This document shows positions 12,139-23,073 of a stretch of DNA of 64,000 bases, piece after piece. The stretch covers positions 310,001 through 374,000 of the forward strand of contig JAGMWG010000016.1 of the NCBI GenBank assembly GCA_020744225.1, written 5' to 3'. A program made the position numbers and the translations under genes. Positions within the stretch are counted from its first letter, which is position 1; every line of letters starts with the position of its first letter. The notes under the pieces are model-generated. The model saw only the letters and a program-made list of their open reading frames with translations, searched no databases and had not been told where the DNA came from. The stretch is from Paraphoma chrysanthemicola (Eukaryota; Ascomycota; Dothideomycetes; Pleosporales; Phaeosphaeriaceae).

Positions 12139-14077
12139 CTAGTAACTCCGACCGAACAGGATCCACTGCTTGGCAGGAGTTGTGCAATCAGGGTTGATGC
12201 ACTTCGTCTTGCCCTCCTCAATACCTGCAGGCTGATCGAAAGGAATACACAAGCTCTTTGCACCCATAGCAGGGGCTTGCTTGTCCTCCGCAACGCCATC
12301 GCCAAGCGCCGTCCGCGCGCTCTTCGCCTTGACCTCATCTTCACACTTCTCACCCTCACAGTGGGGAACCAAGCAGACATTCTTGCCGTTGAGAGTAGGG
12401 ACGAAGTCGTCCCAGTTGGTAAGCTGCACACGATGTTCTCGGTAGTTCTTGTCGGCGCGCTCGAACATGTCGTTTTGAATCTGCTCAAGAAGCTTGGGGA
12501 CTTCCTTGGTGAGATCGTCGACGTTAATGGTTCCACGTGCTGCGTCCTTGTCGTCGATGTCACGACGGGAGGTGGTGACGACACCCTTCTCAGCGTCCTT
12601 GGGGCCGAACTCGATTCGCAGCGGGATACCCTTCAGCTCCCAGTCGTTGAACTTCCAACCGGGAGAGTAGCCCTCGCGGTAATCAGTCTCGACACGTACA
12701 CCAGCCTCGATCAGATCATCTGAGATCTTCTTGACCTTGCTGTACAAAGCCTCCTTGTCTTCTGCGCTCATCCTAAACATTTGTTAGACAGTTGTAGTTG
12801 ACTCAGATTCTAGTCACTCACTTCGCGCTGATACCGACGGGAATGACGACGACTTGAATCTCAGCGACTCTAGGAGGGAGGACTAATCCGCGGTTGTCGC
12901 CGTGGGTCAAGATCATGACACCAATGGAGCGAGTTGTCAGACCCCATGAGTTCTGCCAGACGTGAACGTGTTCCGACTTGCCAGCCTCCTTCGCCGTAGG
13001 ATCCTCAACTGTAATGTTGAACATCTTTGAGAAATGCTGTCCCAGACAATGTGAGGTGGCTGCTTGGATGCCACGGCCTGTTGCGGGGATGAAACCTTCG
13101 ATTGTTGTTGTGTAGTCGGCACCGGGGAACTTCTCGTTCACGGTCTTTGTACCCTTCACGACAGGAACTGCGAGCAGCTTTTGGTACACATCCGCATACC
13201 AGTCCAGAATCTGTAGAACCTCATCGCCTGCCTCCTTCTTGGTAAGATGTGCAGTATGACCCTCTTGCCACAAGAACTCGCGAGATCGAATGAAGGGCAT
13301 GGGATCTAAGACGGTCAGATGAGCGTAGCGGAATGAGAAAGCAGATACATACGCTTGAATTCCCACCGAACGACATTGTTCCACTGGTTCAGCTTCAAAG
13401 GCAGGTCGCGATGTGACTGAATCTTGCGCGCGAAGTAGGGATACATGGCGGTTTCAGACGTTGGACGCACAGCAACGGGCTTCTCCAGGTCAGACTTTCC
13501 GCCTTTTGTGACCCATGCTACCTCAGCAGCAAAGCCCTCTACGTGTTCCTTTTCACGCTCCAAGTTGTCTGCGCTGATGAAGATGGGGAAGTATGCGTTG
13601 CGGACTTTGAGTGTCTTGATCTGGTCGTCGAACCAGGCCTTGATCGACTCCCAGATGGCGTACGAAGAGGGTTCGAGGATATAGCTACACTTGGTAAGTA
13701 CGGCATGAGGCGCGTGGGAAGGGACTGCTCACCAGCCGGCAACCTGCATAATGTCAGCAATAAAAACGATGGCGGCACAGTCCAAGTGCTTACATCGTAG
13801 TATGAGATCATTTGGCCCTTGGTAATGACCTGCTGATACCACTCTCCAAGGTCATCCTCCTTTGCGACGTCAATGCCGATCAGCGCAGCGCCCTCGATCT
13901 GTCCCAATGTCAACACAGGTTCTCATCTACTGGTCTGTCGCATGCAAGCAGCCTGACCTTCTTCTTGGGTTGCTGCGGCTTCTTTGCAGCCTTTTGAGGA
14001 TTTCCATCCTTCTTCTTCTTCGACTCGGAGATCTTGAGATCCTTCATCTTCCCGTCTGCGGCGGAGGCTTCGGCCAT
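12139..14077 (-). CDS. Cytosolic prolyl-tRNA synthetase (eukaryote/archaeal type)
   Basis: Six exons, complement(12139..12772, 12822..13305, 13353..13684, 13733..13743, 13794..13898, 13958..14077), 561 aa. It charges tRNA-Pro with proline in the cytosol. A 40-residue Lys-rich leader precedes the class II core: GAALIGIDVAKED, then YYDVAGCYILEPSS, motif 2 around VVRWEFKHPMPFIRSREFLW and QEGHTAH, and motif 3 with GLVLPPRVAEIQVV. The anticodon-binding domain follows, and the C-terminus ends in the zinc-type tail CINPDC..AKQWILFGRSY typical of this class. Exon 4 of the gene order is only 11 nt (GTT GCC GGC TG) yet it is needed to make VAGC. The YbaK editing domain found in some fungal ProRS is not visible upstream. 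The start at 14077 is the first ATG of the leader; the frame stays open further upstream behind an acceptor-like CACCCACAG, so a longer form is possible. Confidence 0.95.
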
Positions 14078-14627
14078 GTTGAAGTAGTTCCAGAAATTGG
14101 ATGCGCCAGGAGCTTTTCTGTGGGTGACAAGGGCCGTCAGCGTAATGCAGAATATTGACAAGACGAAAGTTGCAATTAGGTATCCAATTTCCTCGATATT
14201 TTGTGTGTTTTGCTGTATCATGATAGTGTGCACACCAGCTTCATGGAATGCACACCGGAACTTTTGGCGGGGTAGCGGGGCATGTAAATAGCAAGGGATG
14301 CACACCTACAATTGCAGACTCAGAGAATTGACCGGTAAGGAGTCAAGCTCTATACGAAGTGGTGGCTGTGAAGGGCGCAAGTCCTCGTATCAATTCAGGA
14401 GCAAGTAAACAGTCATAGAGACTCGCGTGGTGTTGCACCCAATTGTGGTGAGTGGGGTCCAGCTGACAGGGGTCAAGTAGCGTCAAAGCTTTTGGCAAGG
14501 GTCTTCAGAAGTGCAGCGTCGGAGGTACCTCTCGCCGATGATGCTTGGCGCGTTGCCCGCTCTGTAAATTTCCAGACCACGTCCATAGGCAGCACAACAC
14601 CCCGCGAAACAGCTACACCACGACGTC
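14078..14627. promoter_or_regulatory. Divergent promoter region, ProRS / CCT1
   Basis: 550-bp gap between the divergent starts of two housekeeping genes, so it should hold both promoters and 5' UTRs. On the minus strand, in-frame sequence continues upstream of the ProRS ATG as far as an acceptor-like CACCCACAG ending near 14119, suggesting a 5' UTR intron or an extra exon. No TATA box was recognised. Confidence 0.5.
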
Positions 14628-16451
14628 ATGGCAGGAATCTTCGAACAATCTCGCGGTGGAGGAACTCTGTGTGAGTCAAGGAAGCTCTCTATACGAGATT
14701 ACGACTAATGTTCTCAGTCCTCGGCGGTCAAAAGATCAGCGGGCAAGATATTCGCGACCAAAATGTGCTTGCGACTCAAGCAATCTCGAATGTCGTCAAG
14801 TCCTCCTTTGGTCCCTCGGGGCTAGATAAGATGATGGTGGACGATATCGGTGACGTGACTGTAACGAACGACGGCGCCACGATCCTCACTTTACTCGACA
14901 TCGAACACCCCGCAGGCAAGATCCTCGTTGATTTGGCACAGCAGCAGGACAAGGAGGTCGGCGATGGAACGACTTCGGTCGTCATAATAGCGGCAGAGCT
15001 GTTGCGGAGGGCAAATGAGCTCATGAAGAACAAGATCCACCCCACCACCATCATCACTGGCTACAGGCTGGCGCTGAGGGAGGCGGTCAAGTACATGAAC
15101 GAGAACATCAGCACAAAGGTCGATGCACTTGGTCGCGAGTCTCTCGTCAACATCGCCAAGACGTCCATGTCCAGCAAGATCATCGGTTCCGACTCGGACT
15201 TTTTCGCAAACATGGTCGTGGACGCCATGTCATCCGTGAAGATGACGAACAACAAGGGCGAGATCAAGTACCCGGTCAAGGCAGTCAATATCCTCAAGGC
15301 TCACGGTCAGAGTGCGACGCAGTCACAGCTTGTAAAGGGCTATGCTCTCAACTGCACTGTTGCCTCGCAGGCCATGAAGACGCGGATAAAGGACGCTAAA
15401 ATTGCTTGCCTGGACATCAACTTGCAGAAGGAGCGCATGAAGCTGGGTGTTCACATCACAATCGACGACCCAGAGCAACTCGAGAAGATCCGAGAGCGCG
15501 AGGCCGGCATCGTTACCGAGCGAATCGAAATGATACTGAAGGCTGGCGCAAACGTGGTCATGACAACGAAGGGCATTGACGACCTCTGCCTGAAGCACTT
15601 CATCGAGAAAGGCGCGATGGCCGTGCGAAGGTGTAAGAAGGAGGATCTGCGCAGGATAGCGAAAGCGACTGGAGCCACATTAGTCAGCACGTTGTCTGAC
15701 TTGAACGGTGACGAGAAGTTTGAGGCATCGAGTCTGGGCCAGGCCGAAGAGGTCTCCCAGGAGCGCATCTCAGACGACGAGTGCATTCTGGTGAAGGGTA
15801 CAAAGGCGTTTTCGTCGGCTTCTATCATTCTGCGAGGAGCTAACGACTATGCGCTGGACGAGATGGAGCGGTCGGTACACGACTCTCTGTCCGCTGTCAA
15901 GCGAACGTTGGAAAGTGGACGCATCGTTCCCGGCGGAGGTGCTGTCGAGACCGCTCTACACATCTACCTCGAGGAGTGGGCAACATCAGTTGTAAGTTGG
16001 GATTACTCGTACTGCGCGTGTCGCATCCTGTTCAGTGACTAACGTGACAAAGGGCTCCCGTGAGCAACTGGCAATAGCCGCTTTCGCACAATCGCTGCTC
16101 GCTATTCCCAAGACCCTCGCCATCAACGCCGCAAAGGACGCGACCGAGCTTGTGGCCAACCTCCGATCAAGACACGCGCTGTCCCAACGCACAGTAAACC
16201 CAGCCGATCCTTCTTCCCAAGACGCTAAGCAGTTGGCAAAGTCAAAGAACTACAAGAACTACGGGCTCGACTTGACGAATGGCAAGGTGCACGACTGCCT
16301 GAAGGCTGGTGTTCTCGAGCCAAGTATGAGCAAGGTGAAGCAGTTGAAGTCCGCAGTAGAGGCGTGCGTAGCCATCATGCGCATTGATACCCTAATCAAG
16401 CTGGATCCAGAAGAGCGAGGCGGCGGGGAGGATGATGGCCATGGACATTGA
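14628..16451 (+). CDS. TCP1: Chaperonin TRiC/CCT subunit alpha
   Basis: Three exons, 14628..14670, 14718..15991 and 16053..16451, 571 aa, close to the 559 of yeast Tcp1. It is a subunit of the cytosolic chaperonin that folds actin and tubulin. The first 14 codons (MAGIFEQSRGGGTL) are in a separate exon and join FLGGQKISGQD. Group II chaperonin marks are present: DDIGDVTVTNDGATIL, the nucleotide motif GDGTTSVVIIAAELL, the catalytic Asp in RIVPGGGAVE region, and KNYKNYGLDLTNGKV near the end. The subunit assignment to alpha rests on the N-terminal SGQDIRDQN block and GYALNCTVASQAM. The tail ends GGGEDDGHGH. Confidence 0.96.
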
Positions 16452-16962
16452 GGCTCTGGCATGAAGTAGATGAATAGACGAAAAGGAAAAGCAGCGATAT
16501 GCTACATAATGAAAAGCTATCATGAGCCATGTGGCACGACTTGTGGATTTAAAGCATGTGACCAACCCTCAGTCGGAACAGGACCAGTACTGGAGGCGAA
16601 TGCATGCAACACACTCCAAACTGTGCATATTATTGCTAAAACATGAGATAGGCTCTGGTTAATGCACTCGGAGCACGCATTTTCATGAGCTTCGGTCATG
16701 ATGGTGTAGTGACTTTGATTCGAGGACATCGTCCAATATCGCTATCGAGCCTGATGCGCGGCACTTTCTCACGTGCTGAAGTTCTTCTTAGGGTACCCAA
16801 GATGTTCTCGGGCTGCTAAGCTGAACTTCATCTCCTCCGAATCATTTATTGAAGTCGCGTTCATCATCCAGCCCCTTGTTCCCTCTCCCAGATGCGTTTT
16901 GTCTGCAATTGTCGAACAACTCATTCCTTGCCTTGTTAGGCGCGCCTTCGAAGGAGAGCAGC
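16452..16962. other. Intergenic, convergent 3' ends
   Basis: Boundary between the housekeeping block and the tandem family. Short frames only; nothing recognised. Confidence 0.5.
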
Positions 16963-17973
16963 CTAGTCGGCCTCCTCAACCGCCCCGCGCATGACACTCT
17001 TCAGTTTCTCGTACTTCTGCTTCCAGGCGTCTGCTTCCTCCATAGCCGCAACGTGTTTGCCCTGCCAGTCACGAAGACTAGCATCATCATGCACACCCTT
17101 CTTCTTGAAACTCCCCACTTCAGCCTGCAGCTCCTTCTTCTCTCCTTCTAGCGCGCCGATGCGGGTTTTGAGGTTATTGATCTCCTTCTTGAGATTCTGG
17201 CGGGACGGGTAAGAAGCAGACTTGAGCATTTCCACGTCCTCGGTCAGGCTTTTCAGATGGTCTTTGAGTTGGGCGATGTTAGTTGTGGTCTCGTCTGCAT
17301 CCTCAAGGCCAAGTGTACTCACACTTATGAGATCACCCTGTTCTAGATATATGTCAGCTATCATACGAATATACTATGTTGAGGACATACGGGCAACGTG
17401 ATCAGCCTTTCTAGCTGGCAGTGCACAGACTGGATCCTTGATTCCAAGAACTCGCTTCTTAATGTTTTGGCCCTTGAAGATGTCTTGACAAGCGCGCAGA
17501 AACTTCTCTCTGAAATTATCATCTGCTTCAATGCCCTCGATATGCTGATTCGCCAACAAGTGGTGCCGGAGTAATACATCGATGCCATGCAACCGGTCGT
17601 TATCGGATGAGACGTTGCTTAGCCAAGCGTAAGGTTCGTCAAGACGAGCATATTGTATGTCAGACCAATCTCTCTTAGTCTCATTTACGGCGAAGTGGAG
17701 GATGTCACTGTCGAGATACGCGTAGACTTTGGCGATAGCGAAGTTTTCTGCGGTGGATTCGACGGCGCGTTTGGGCAGTTCTCCGATGCAGATTCCCTTC
17801 ACAGTCTCATACAACCACGGTGAGACTGAGTTTACTTTGCCTTCATTTTCGAACGTAAAGGTCTCGTTGTGAACCTCAATAACACAAATAACGGCCGGTG
17901 GCAGGCAGGCAAACTCTTTATGATGATTGTCGTTGGCCCAGGCTTTGAAGTCGTCGAAAGTAACAAAGACCAT
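16963..17973 (-). CDS. Tandem-family protein, copy 1 (intact)
   Basis: Two exons, complement(16963..17342, 17391..17973), 320 aa; the 48-nt intron (GTATGT..ATCTAG) joins ADHVA to QQGDL. Function not recognised. Residues 1-165 form a globular domain shared with the next three genes: start block FDDFKAWANDNHHKEFACLP, TFTFENEG, KGICIGEL, VYAYLDSD, LRHHLLANQ and FLRACQDIF. Residues 215-320 are a coiled coil rich in Lys, Glu and Leu, ending WKQKYEKLKSV...EEAD. No signal peptide or membrane segment. All four genes lie head-to-tail on the minus strand, so they arose by tandem duplication, and the low identity between them points to age or fast change. The pairing of a small domain with a coiled coil suggests a multimer, an inference only. 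Confidence 0.75.
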
Positions 17974-18385
17974 GATTTTTGCTAAGACTCTTTATAGGCA
18001 AAAGACGAAATTCGGCACGTTGTTGGAGGTGGAGGTGGCGTGGCGTTTGAAGCCGCAATGCTTTGACTTAGGCGGATTGTGAACGCTACCCAATTGTCTT
18101 ACTTTCACCTCACTGCAATGGCAGAACCTTCTAAGACAAAATAAGCGGTCTCTCGCCGACTACCTGATTATGTGTCTCAAAAGCCTGAAAATTCTCAGAG
18201 TACTTTCCTAGTCTTTGATATTTCAAAATGCTCTGTGGCTATACATCCTTCGCTAACTCCGAGATCAATGATGCCGTACTTGGTCAATGGGTAGGAAATC
18301 TGGTGAAACCATCTTGACCAAGTTCATAACGAAACTCAAGAGTCGTTGTAAATGATCGAGCAATTACAATGCATGTACTCCTTCT
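17974..18385. other. Intergenic within the tandem family
   Basis: Lies between copy 1 and copy 2, and should hold the promoter of copy 1. No further family remnant or repeat seen. Confidence 0.5.
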
Positions 18386-19361
18386 TCACTCGCCCTCATC
18401 TTCTTCCATTCTCCTCCGCAACCTCTCGTAGTTCGCTTTCCACAACGCTGCTTCATTTTTTGCCTTCTTCGCCTGGCTGTCAGATGCCATCAGCTTACCC
18501 TCCAATTCTTGCACGGTCGACTGTAAATTTTGAATCTCTGCCGCACAGCTTTTATGAGATGATACATTATTCCTAAAACGAACGAATTAGTTGATGATCC
18601 CTAGACTCAGGACTGATCACATACTCTCTGTGTTGGGACATGAGCCCCGTTGGCCGTGATGCTTCGTGAGTGACATGGGACGGGGGCGCCTGACTATCAA
18701 CGAAGACTTCAAATCCGTAAAGTGATGTGGCGAAAGTTGGAGCTGAAGACCATCAGCCAAAAATAACAGACATCATCATGAGAGTCATCAAACCTTTAGA
18801 AGCCTTCGCACTGTCTGTCTCACCACTTGAGACCGTCTTTGCCAGCACTCTCGCTTGGTCGAAATGTACACCTTTGGCCGCCGCAACATCTCGACACGCA
18901 CTCGCGAAGTATGCCGAGAAGTCCGTCAAGTTGTTCTTGATAGCTTGCATCGAGCCCTTCAGTAGAAAGAAATACCGCACCAGCGCCTCCAGCTTGCTGA
19001 ATGCTGTGTCGTTTGCGCTTTCGAGAACCCAGCAGAACGGCTCTTTCACCTGCTCCGCACCGTGAATCAAAGATTCGATGGAGTCATAGCGTACGTCTTG
19101 AACGTTCTTGCCCATAGTGTCGATGTAGCCGACTACCATGCGATTGCCCTCAAGCCAAGCGAGGATGTCAATGGGCTTGCCCGTTGCGTTTGCACTGATG
19201 CCAATAACAAGTCCTTTCAAGCAGCCGGTGGTGCCGTGACCGGGGATCTTGTGCTGTCGGACAGCGACGTCCCGTGCGCCAGGAAGTTGCTCGAAGTCGG
19301 CAGGGAAATTCTGTTTAGCCCAGCTGGTGATTGTGCCGTGAGAGTAGCCAGTAAGGGACAT
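18386..19361 (-). CDS. Tandem-family protein, copy 2 (intact)
   Basis: Three exons, complement(18386..18572, 18625..18742, 18794..19361), 290 aa; both intron joins keep phase and total length is a multiple of three. Function not recognised. It repeats the layout of copy 1: N-terminal domain with TITSWAKQNFPADFEQLPG, KGLVIGIS, LAWLEGN, EPFCWVLES, VRYFFLLKG and FASACRDVA, then a Ser/Pro-rich link encoded by exon 2, then a coiled coil of about 60 residues ending WKANYERLRRRMEEDEGE. The final WKxxYExL motif is shared with copy 1 and is the clearest evidence that the last exon belongs to the gene. No signal peptide or membrane segment. Confidence 0.75.
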
Positions 19362-19591
19362 TGTGTTCGAGTTCAGACCGAACAGGTGTGGATACGTTGT
19401 TCAGTAAGCGAGCGTCGCGGATCTACAAAGTAAACTACATGGACGAAAGGATCAGATTTGGTAGTTCGCGATATGCTTGCCATGGCAGTAGTGTCTTTCA
19501 CCTTGACTTCACGCTCACCACCACAAACTCATGAGATTAACACGCATAATACGAGCTATATTGATCTGCCGAGTCAACGGACGCGAAACTG

Positions 19592-21099
19592 CTACCAAAT
19601 TCTGCTTGAGTGCTCTCTGAATGCATTCGAGACATTTTCAAGAATTGCCAACGATTGCTGACTGTCAACAAACGTGGTCGAGCTGGCTGTGTATACCTTC
19701 GCGACGCGATCGATAATATCAGAACCTCCTTTGTCTGCTCCGGAGATGCGGTCTGCAGAGAGCCACCTCAGCCTTCCGTGTTGGTACCTCTGTTGGATCC
19801 GGAAATGCCGCCTTCCCAAAGTTTTCGACCGATAAGCTCTATCTTCTGCCGTCGCTCCTGGTCTAATCGATCGTTCATGTTGAGCTTGTAAAGCTCGTCG
19901 ATGATCTTGTCCATGCGTGAATTTTGATCGTCGATCACGAAGTTGATCTTGTTGTCCTCGCGCTTTAGCTCAGAGTAGGCTTTCGCTAATGACATAATTT
20001 TGCCATACATGAGGGACATCAGTGGTTCGGTCCCTGCCAGAATGAGGTCTTCGAACGAGCCAGAGTATTCGCCCGAAGCCTCGCCTGTTTTTCCACGTTC
20101 CTGAGATGGAGCGATCTCGTCTGAACCAACCTTTTCGAGGAGTGAGAGCGCCTGTTTGTGCTTTTGCTGGACTTTCTCAAGCTGTTTGGCATGTTCTTGC
20201 TTGGCATATCGAAGAGCCTGCGTATGCTCCTGTTTGAGATTGGCAATCTCATGATTGTGCTTTTCAGCCAGAATGTTCAGCTTGCTCTCTACATCCCGCG
20301 CTCGCTTCCTCAACTTGCTGTTCTCTTCCTTCAGGCTAGCAGCGGCGGTGTCGTATGGCTTCTGCGCCTTGCTGGTTGAGAGGTCCTTTCGTTGGGATAG
20401 TACAGCTGGAAGACATTCCGGAAGAATACTTGGCTGTTCTGGAGGTGGTCAGTCAATCTCTTTTGTACATCTCTTAAGGTGAGACTGACTCTCAACTACA
20501 GCTTGATCCGCCTTTGTGCTTGCGATTCCAGACTTCTTGGACCGAATTGGAGCCAGAAGCCGGGAAGTATTCGCTTTACTGCGAGCGATTGCGTGACAAG
20601 CTCGTTCGAGCGCCTCTGAAAACGTATAAGAATAACCAAATTCAGGCCAGACCATTATACCATTCACATCGTCTTGCTGCACTCAGGCGTATGTGATGAC
20701 AGCAGCAAGCTTTGCAAGTGATGGCTGAATGGCGCATGATGGTTTGATAGAAAATGATGGAACCAAATCGAATGCCGACGCAAAGGGCTCGAGAAGGGAT
20801 ACGTTTAACTCACGTAGTATGCTAGGGAGAGTTCGACACTGGATCTCTTGACCATCGAGCAAAGTCGCTACTCGAATCCCACGAGCGGAAGGCGGCCAGG
20901 TGACGACATCCAGATCGTACTTCATGCCGTCGGTTTCAAGTTGGAGGCGGCCTAGATGCAAGCCGTTCATATGGCGTATGCCCTGAGCATAGAATGGCTT
21001 GAAATTCACGAACGTGAAAGTATTGGGGTCAAGGAAGCCGAGGGACTTTGTTGAGGAAGTTTGTTGCGCATGGCGCTCATACGAGATACGAGGAACGAC
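19592..21099 (-). pseudogene. Tandem-family copy 3, in-frame TGA
   Basis: Likely broken member of the family. The frame from about 21099 reads through the domain (TFTFVNF, NGLHLGRL, RGIRVATLLDGQ, LLEPF, KLAAVITYA), then meets TGA at 20683-20685, and continues in the same frame with VQQD...LERACHAIA, matching FASACRDVA of copy 2. An intron (donor at 20489, acceptor to 20438) leads in phase to a long coiled coil (RKRARDVESKLNILAEKHNH onward). The frame stops at 19768; an additional splice of 35 or 77 nt keeps phase and would carry on to a coding-like end at 19592. No ATG is in frame at the expected start: coding-like sequence lies in another frame just upstream (QYLARDESF, MSAMRNKLPQQ), so a frameshift may also be present. 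Both ends are uncertain. Confidence 0.6.
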
Positions 21100-21368
21100 T
21101 CATCTCGTGCAAGGTATTGCTGACGAGAATTCGGGGTGGGGTTAGCAGGATTTGAGAGAAGGGCCTGTAATTTGTAGGCTGGAGGAGATTTTCAAATTTC
21201 TATGTGTGCAAATTCACCGCCAGTTCAGTACCCTTGGAATTCTACTTCACCATCGATCGCAGCACTAGTAAGAGAATGGCGTGAGCTACGGTTTGGGGCA
21301 CACTCCAGCCTCAGAGCATATCCCAATGGGGCCATCAGTACCTAGTAGGCCTCTTCGATGTGCCGTAC

Positions 21369-22353
21369 TCAGGTCATCTCTTCTTCCTCGTGGCTTCTCG
21401 AGAGATCCAATCGCTCCTGAAAGCCTCCGATCAATCTTCTGAACGTGTCTCGTTCGTTCTGTGCCTGAGACTCTCCAGTTGGGGCTATGATATTGTGTGC
21501 GGTAGCGCGAATTGGAGTGTTCGGGTCGAGAGCGATGCTGGAGTCATTATATTCCTGCAGAACCTTGTCAGGCCCTTGAGTTCTACAGTGCGTTGCAAAA
21601 TCTCACTGTATAAGGAGACTCAAGCAGTTGTTGTCTTTGTATAGTGGCGATGTATTGCGGTGTTGGAGTCGCAGGCCGTTCTCGGGCAGCCAACCTTCCG
21701 TTGCTGCCTTCTGTGTCGGATGATTCGTATATGTCGTCAACAGCTCGAAATACTTGCCTTTCGGTCTCATTGATATGATTCTGGCTCTGCAAATCCCCAT
21801 TCTCGTATGTAGGAGAGTTAAGCCGCTCTTCCTGCCGATCTCTGAACAAATCCTCCATGGCCTCTCGCACGATAAAGCAAGTACGGCAGAATACGTCACC
21901 AAAGCCTTCAGGATCTCCGACACGGTTCCAGTAGGTCAGAGGCTCTTCATTTCCCTTCACAAGGAAGTAGTATCTCAAGATTGCTTCCAGGTTCTCGTAT
22001 TGTTCTGCAGTTCGAGGTCCTGGAGGACAGAGGATATTGAATGGTTGCGTGTATGAGATGTCGTATTCTTGGAAGACTTCGCGCAAGTTGCGAACATCTG
22101 CGAGGATCGAGCGGCCTCGCTGTCTAACGACTGCGCGCATATCTAGTCCATCCTAGTGGATATAAATGGGTACCCTAAGGCCGCGCTGGAGTATGAGGTG
22201 GCCTAATCGCGGACCATAGGTCATGAACGGGCGAGAGCCATCATCAGCTATTGTCACATCGGTGAGGAATGGTGGGATTAATAGACTGGCAAAGGCCTCT
22301 TGGAAGTGCTCGACCGCGTAGTTTGTGACAAGTGCGAGTAATGGCGGCTCCAT
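21369..22353 (-). pseudogene. Tandem-family copy 4, in-frame TAG
   Basis: Two exons, complement(21369..21554, 21607..22353), with a normal 52-nt intron (GTGAGA, branch CTGAC, CTGCAG). The frame would give about 310 residues but contains TAG at 22153-22155 (codon 67). Both sides align to the family: MEPPLLALVTNYAVEHFQEAF and RGLRVPIYIH before it, DGLDM, SILADVRNL, TQPF, LRYYFLVKG and FCRTCFIVR after it. At the stop, copies 1, 2 and 3 have Leu (AYLDS, AWLEG, LLDGQ). The C-terminus differs from copies 1 and 2 and ends in SHEEEEMT. A splice that removes the TAG can be drawn (donor GTCCGC, acceptor GACTAG), but it deletes the conserved RGLRV block, so a nonsense mutation is preferred. Confidence 0.65.
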
Positions 22354-23073
22354 AGCGGTAACTTGGGTGTCAGAAACAGGCGAGCTTGTAACAGTCTTAT
22401 GAGAGATGGATCGAAAGTATATATTGCCCAAGCGAAGTGATGCTGCAAACAAGCGCAAGAATGGATATGCCACCTTGTAGGTGAGTCGAGAAGCAGCAAA
22501 AGTTGGGGCCGACCGGCTGCACGCTGTTCCTTGCCTTGGATGGGGCAGGCATGACACCATGAATATGCTTGCCATCTCGCGTGTTGTAAACAGCTGAGCC
22601 GCAGCCGCAGCAATCACCGAGTCGCGGTTCCACAACCGAAATGCAATGGAACTGTGGTAGGGGTTTCGTGCACTCTCTATGATTAGAGACCTCCCTAATA
22701 TTGTGTGTGAAATTGGGGAGACTGATTATGAACTATCATCGCCATTGGCTAATAGTAATCGTGTCAGACGATCATACGTGCGACCTTTTACCCGAAGGAT
22801 CAGCGGGTTATTAATGTCTACATTCCACGGTTGGGCAAATTCTCCTAATAGAGAAAACAGTGTATATCCGATGCACGCAGGATCGGTGGTAAGAACTCGC
22901 AATTGGCAACGGCAATGACGTCTGCGGGGTGGATGCCCCTCATTGGATTCTCGCATGTGGAGATCTCTCGGAATTATGACTCGCGCTACCATGGTGCTTA
23001 ACAATCAACCCTTGAAGCACTGCTGTTCCTTGACTTGACTCGATCATAAAGCTTGTTTGTATTCGCTACCTCG
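22354..23073. other. Intergenic with two unassigned minus-strand frames
   Basis: Divergent gap between copy 4 and the quinone oxidoreductase. The minus strand has open frames at 22397-22633 (Cys-rich start GDCCGCGSAVYN, HIHGVMPAPSK) and 22726-23004 (SLLGEFAQPWNVDINNPLIL). They look somewhat coding-like but no complete gene model could be built. Confidence 0.4.

Noticed and set aside
22090..22230. An intron that removes the TAG of copy 4
   Set aside because: The donor GTCCGC and the acceptor GACTAG are poor, and the splice would delete the conserved RGLRV block.
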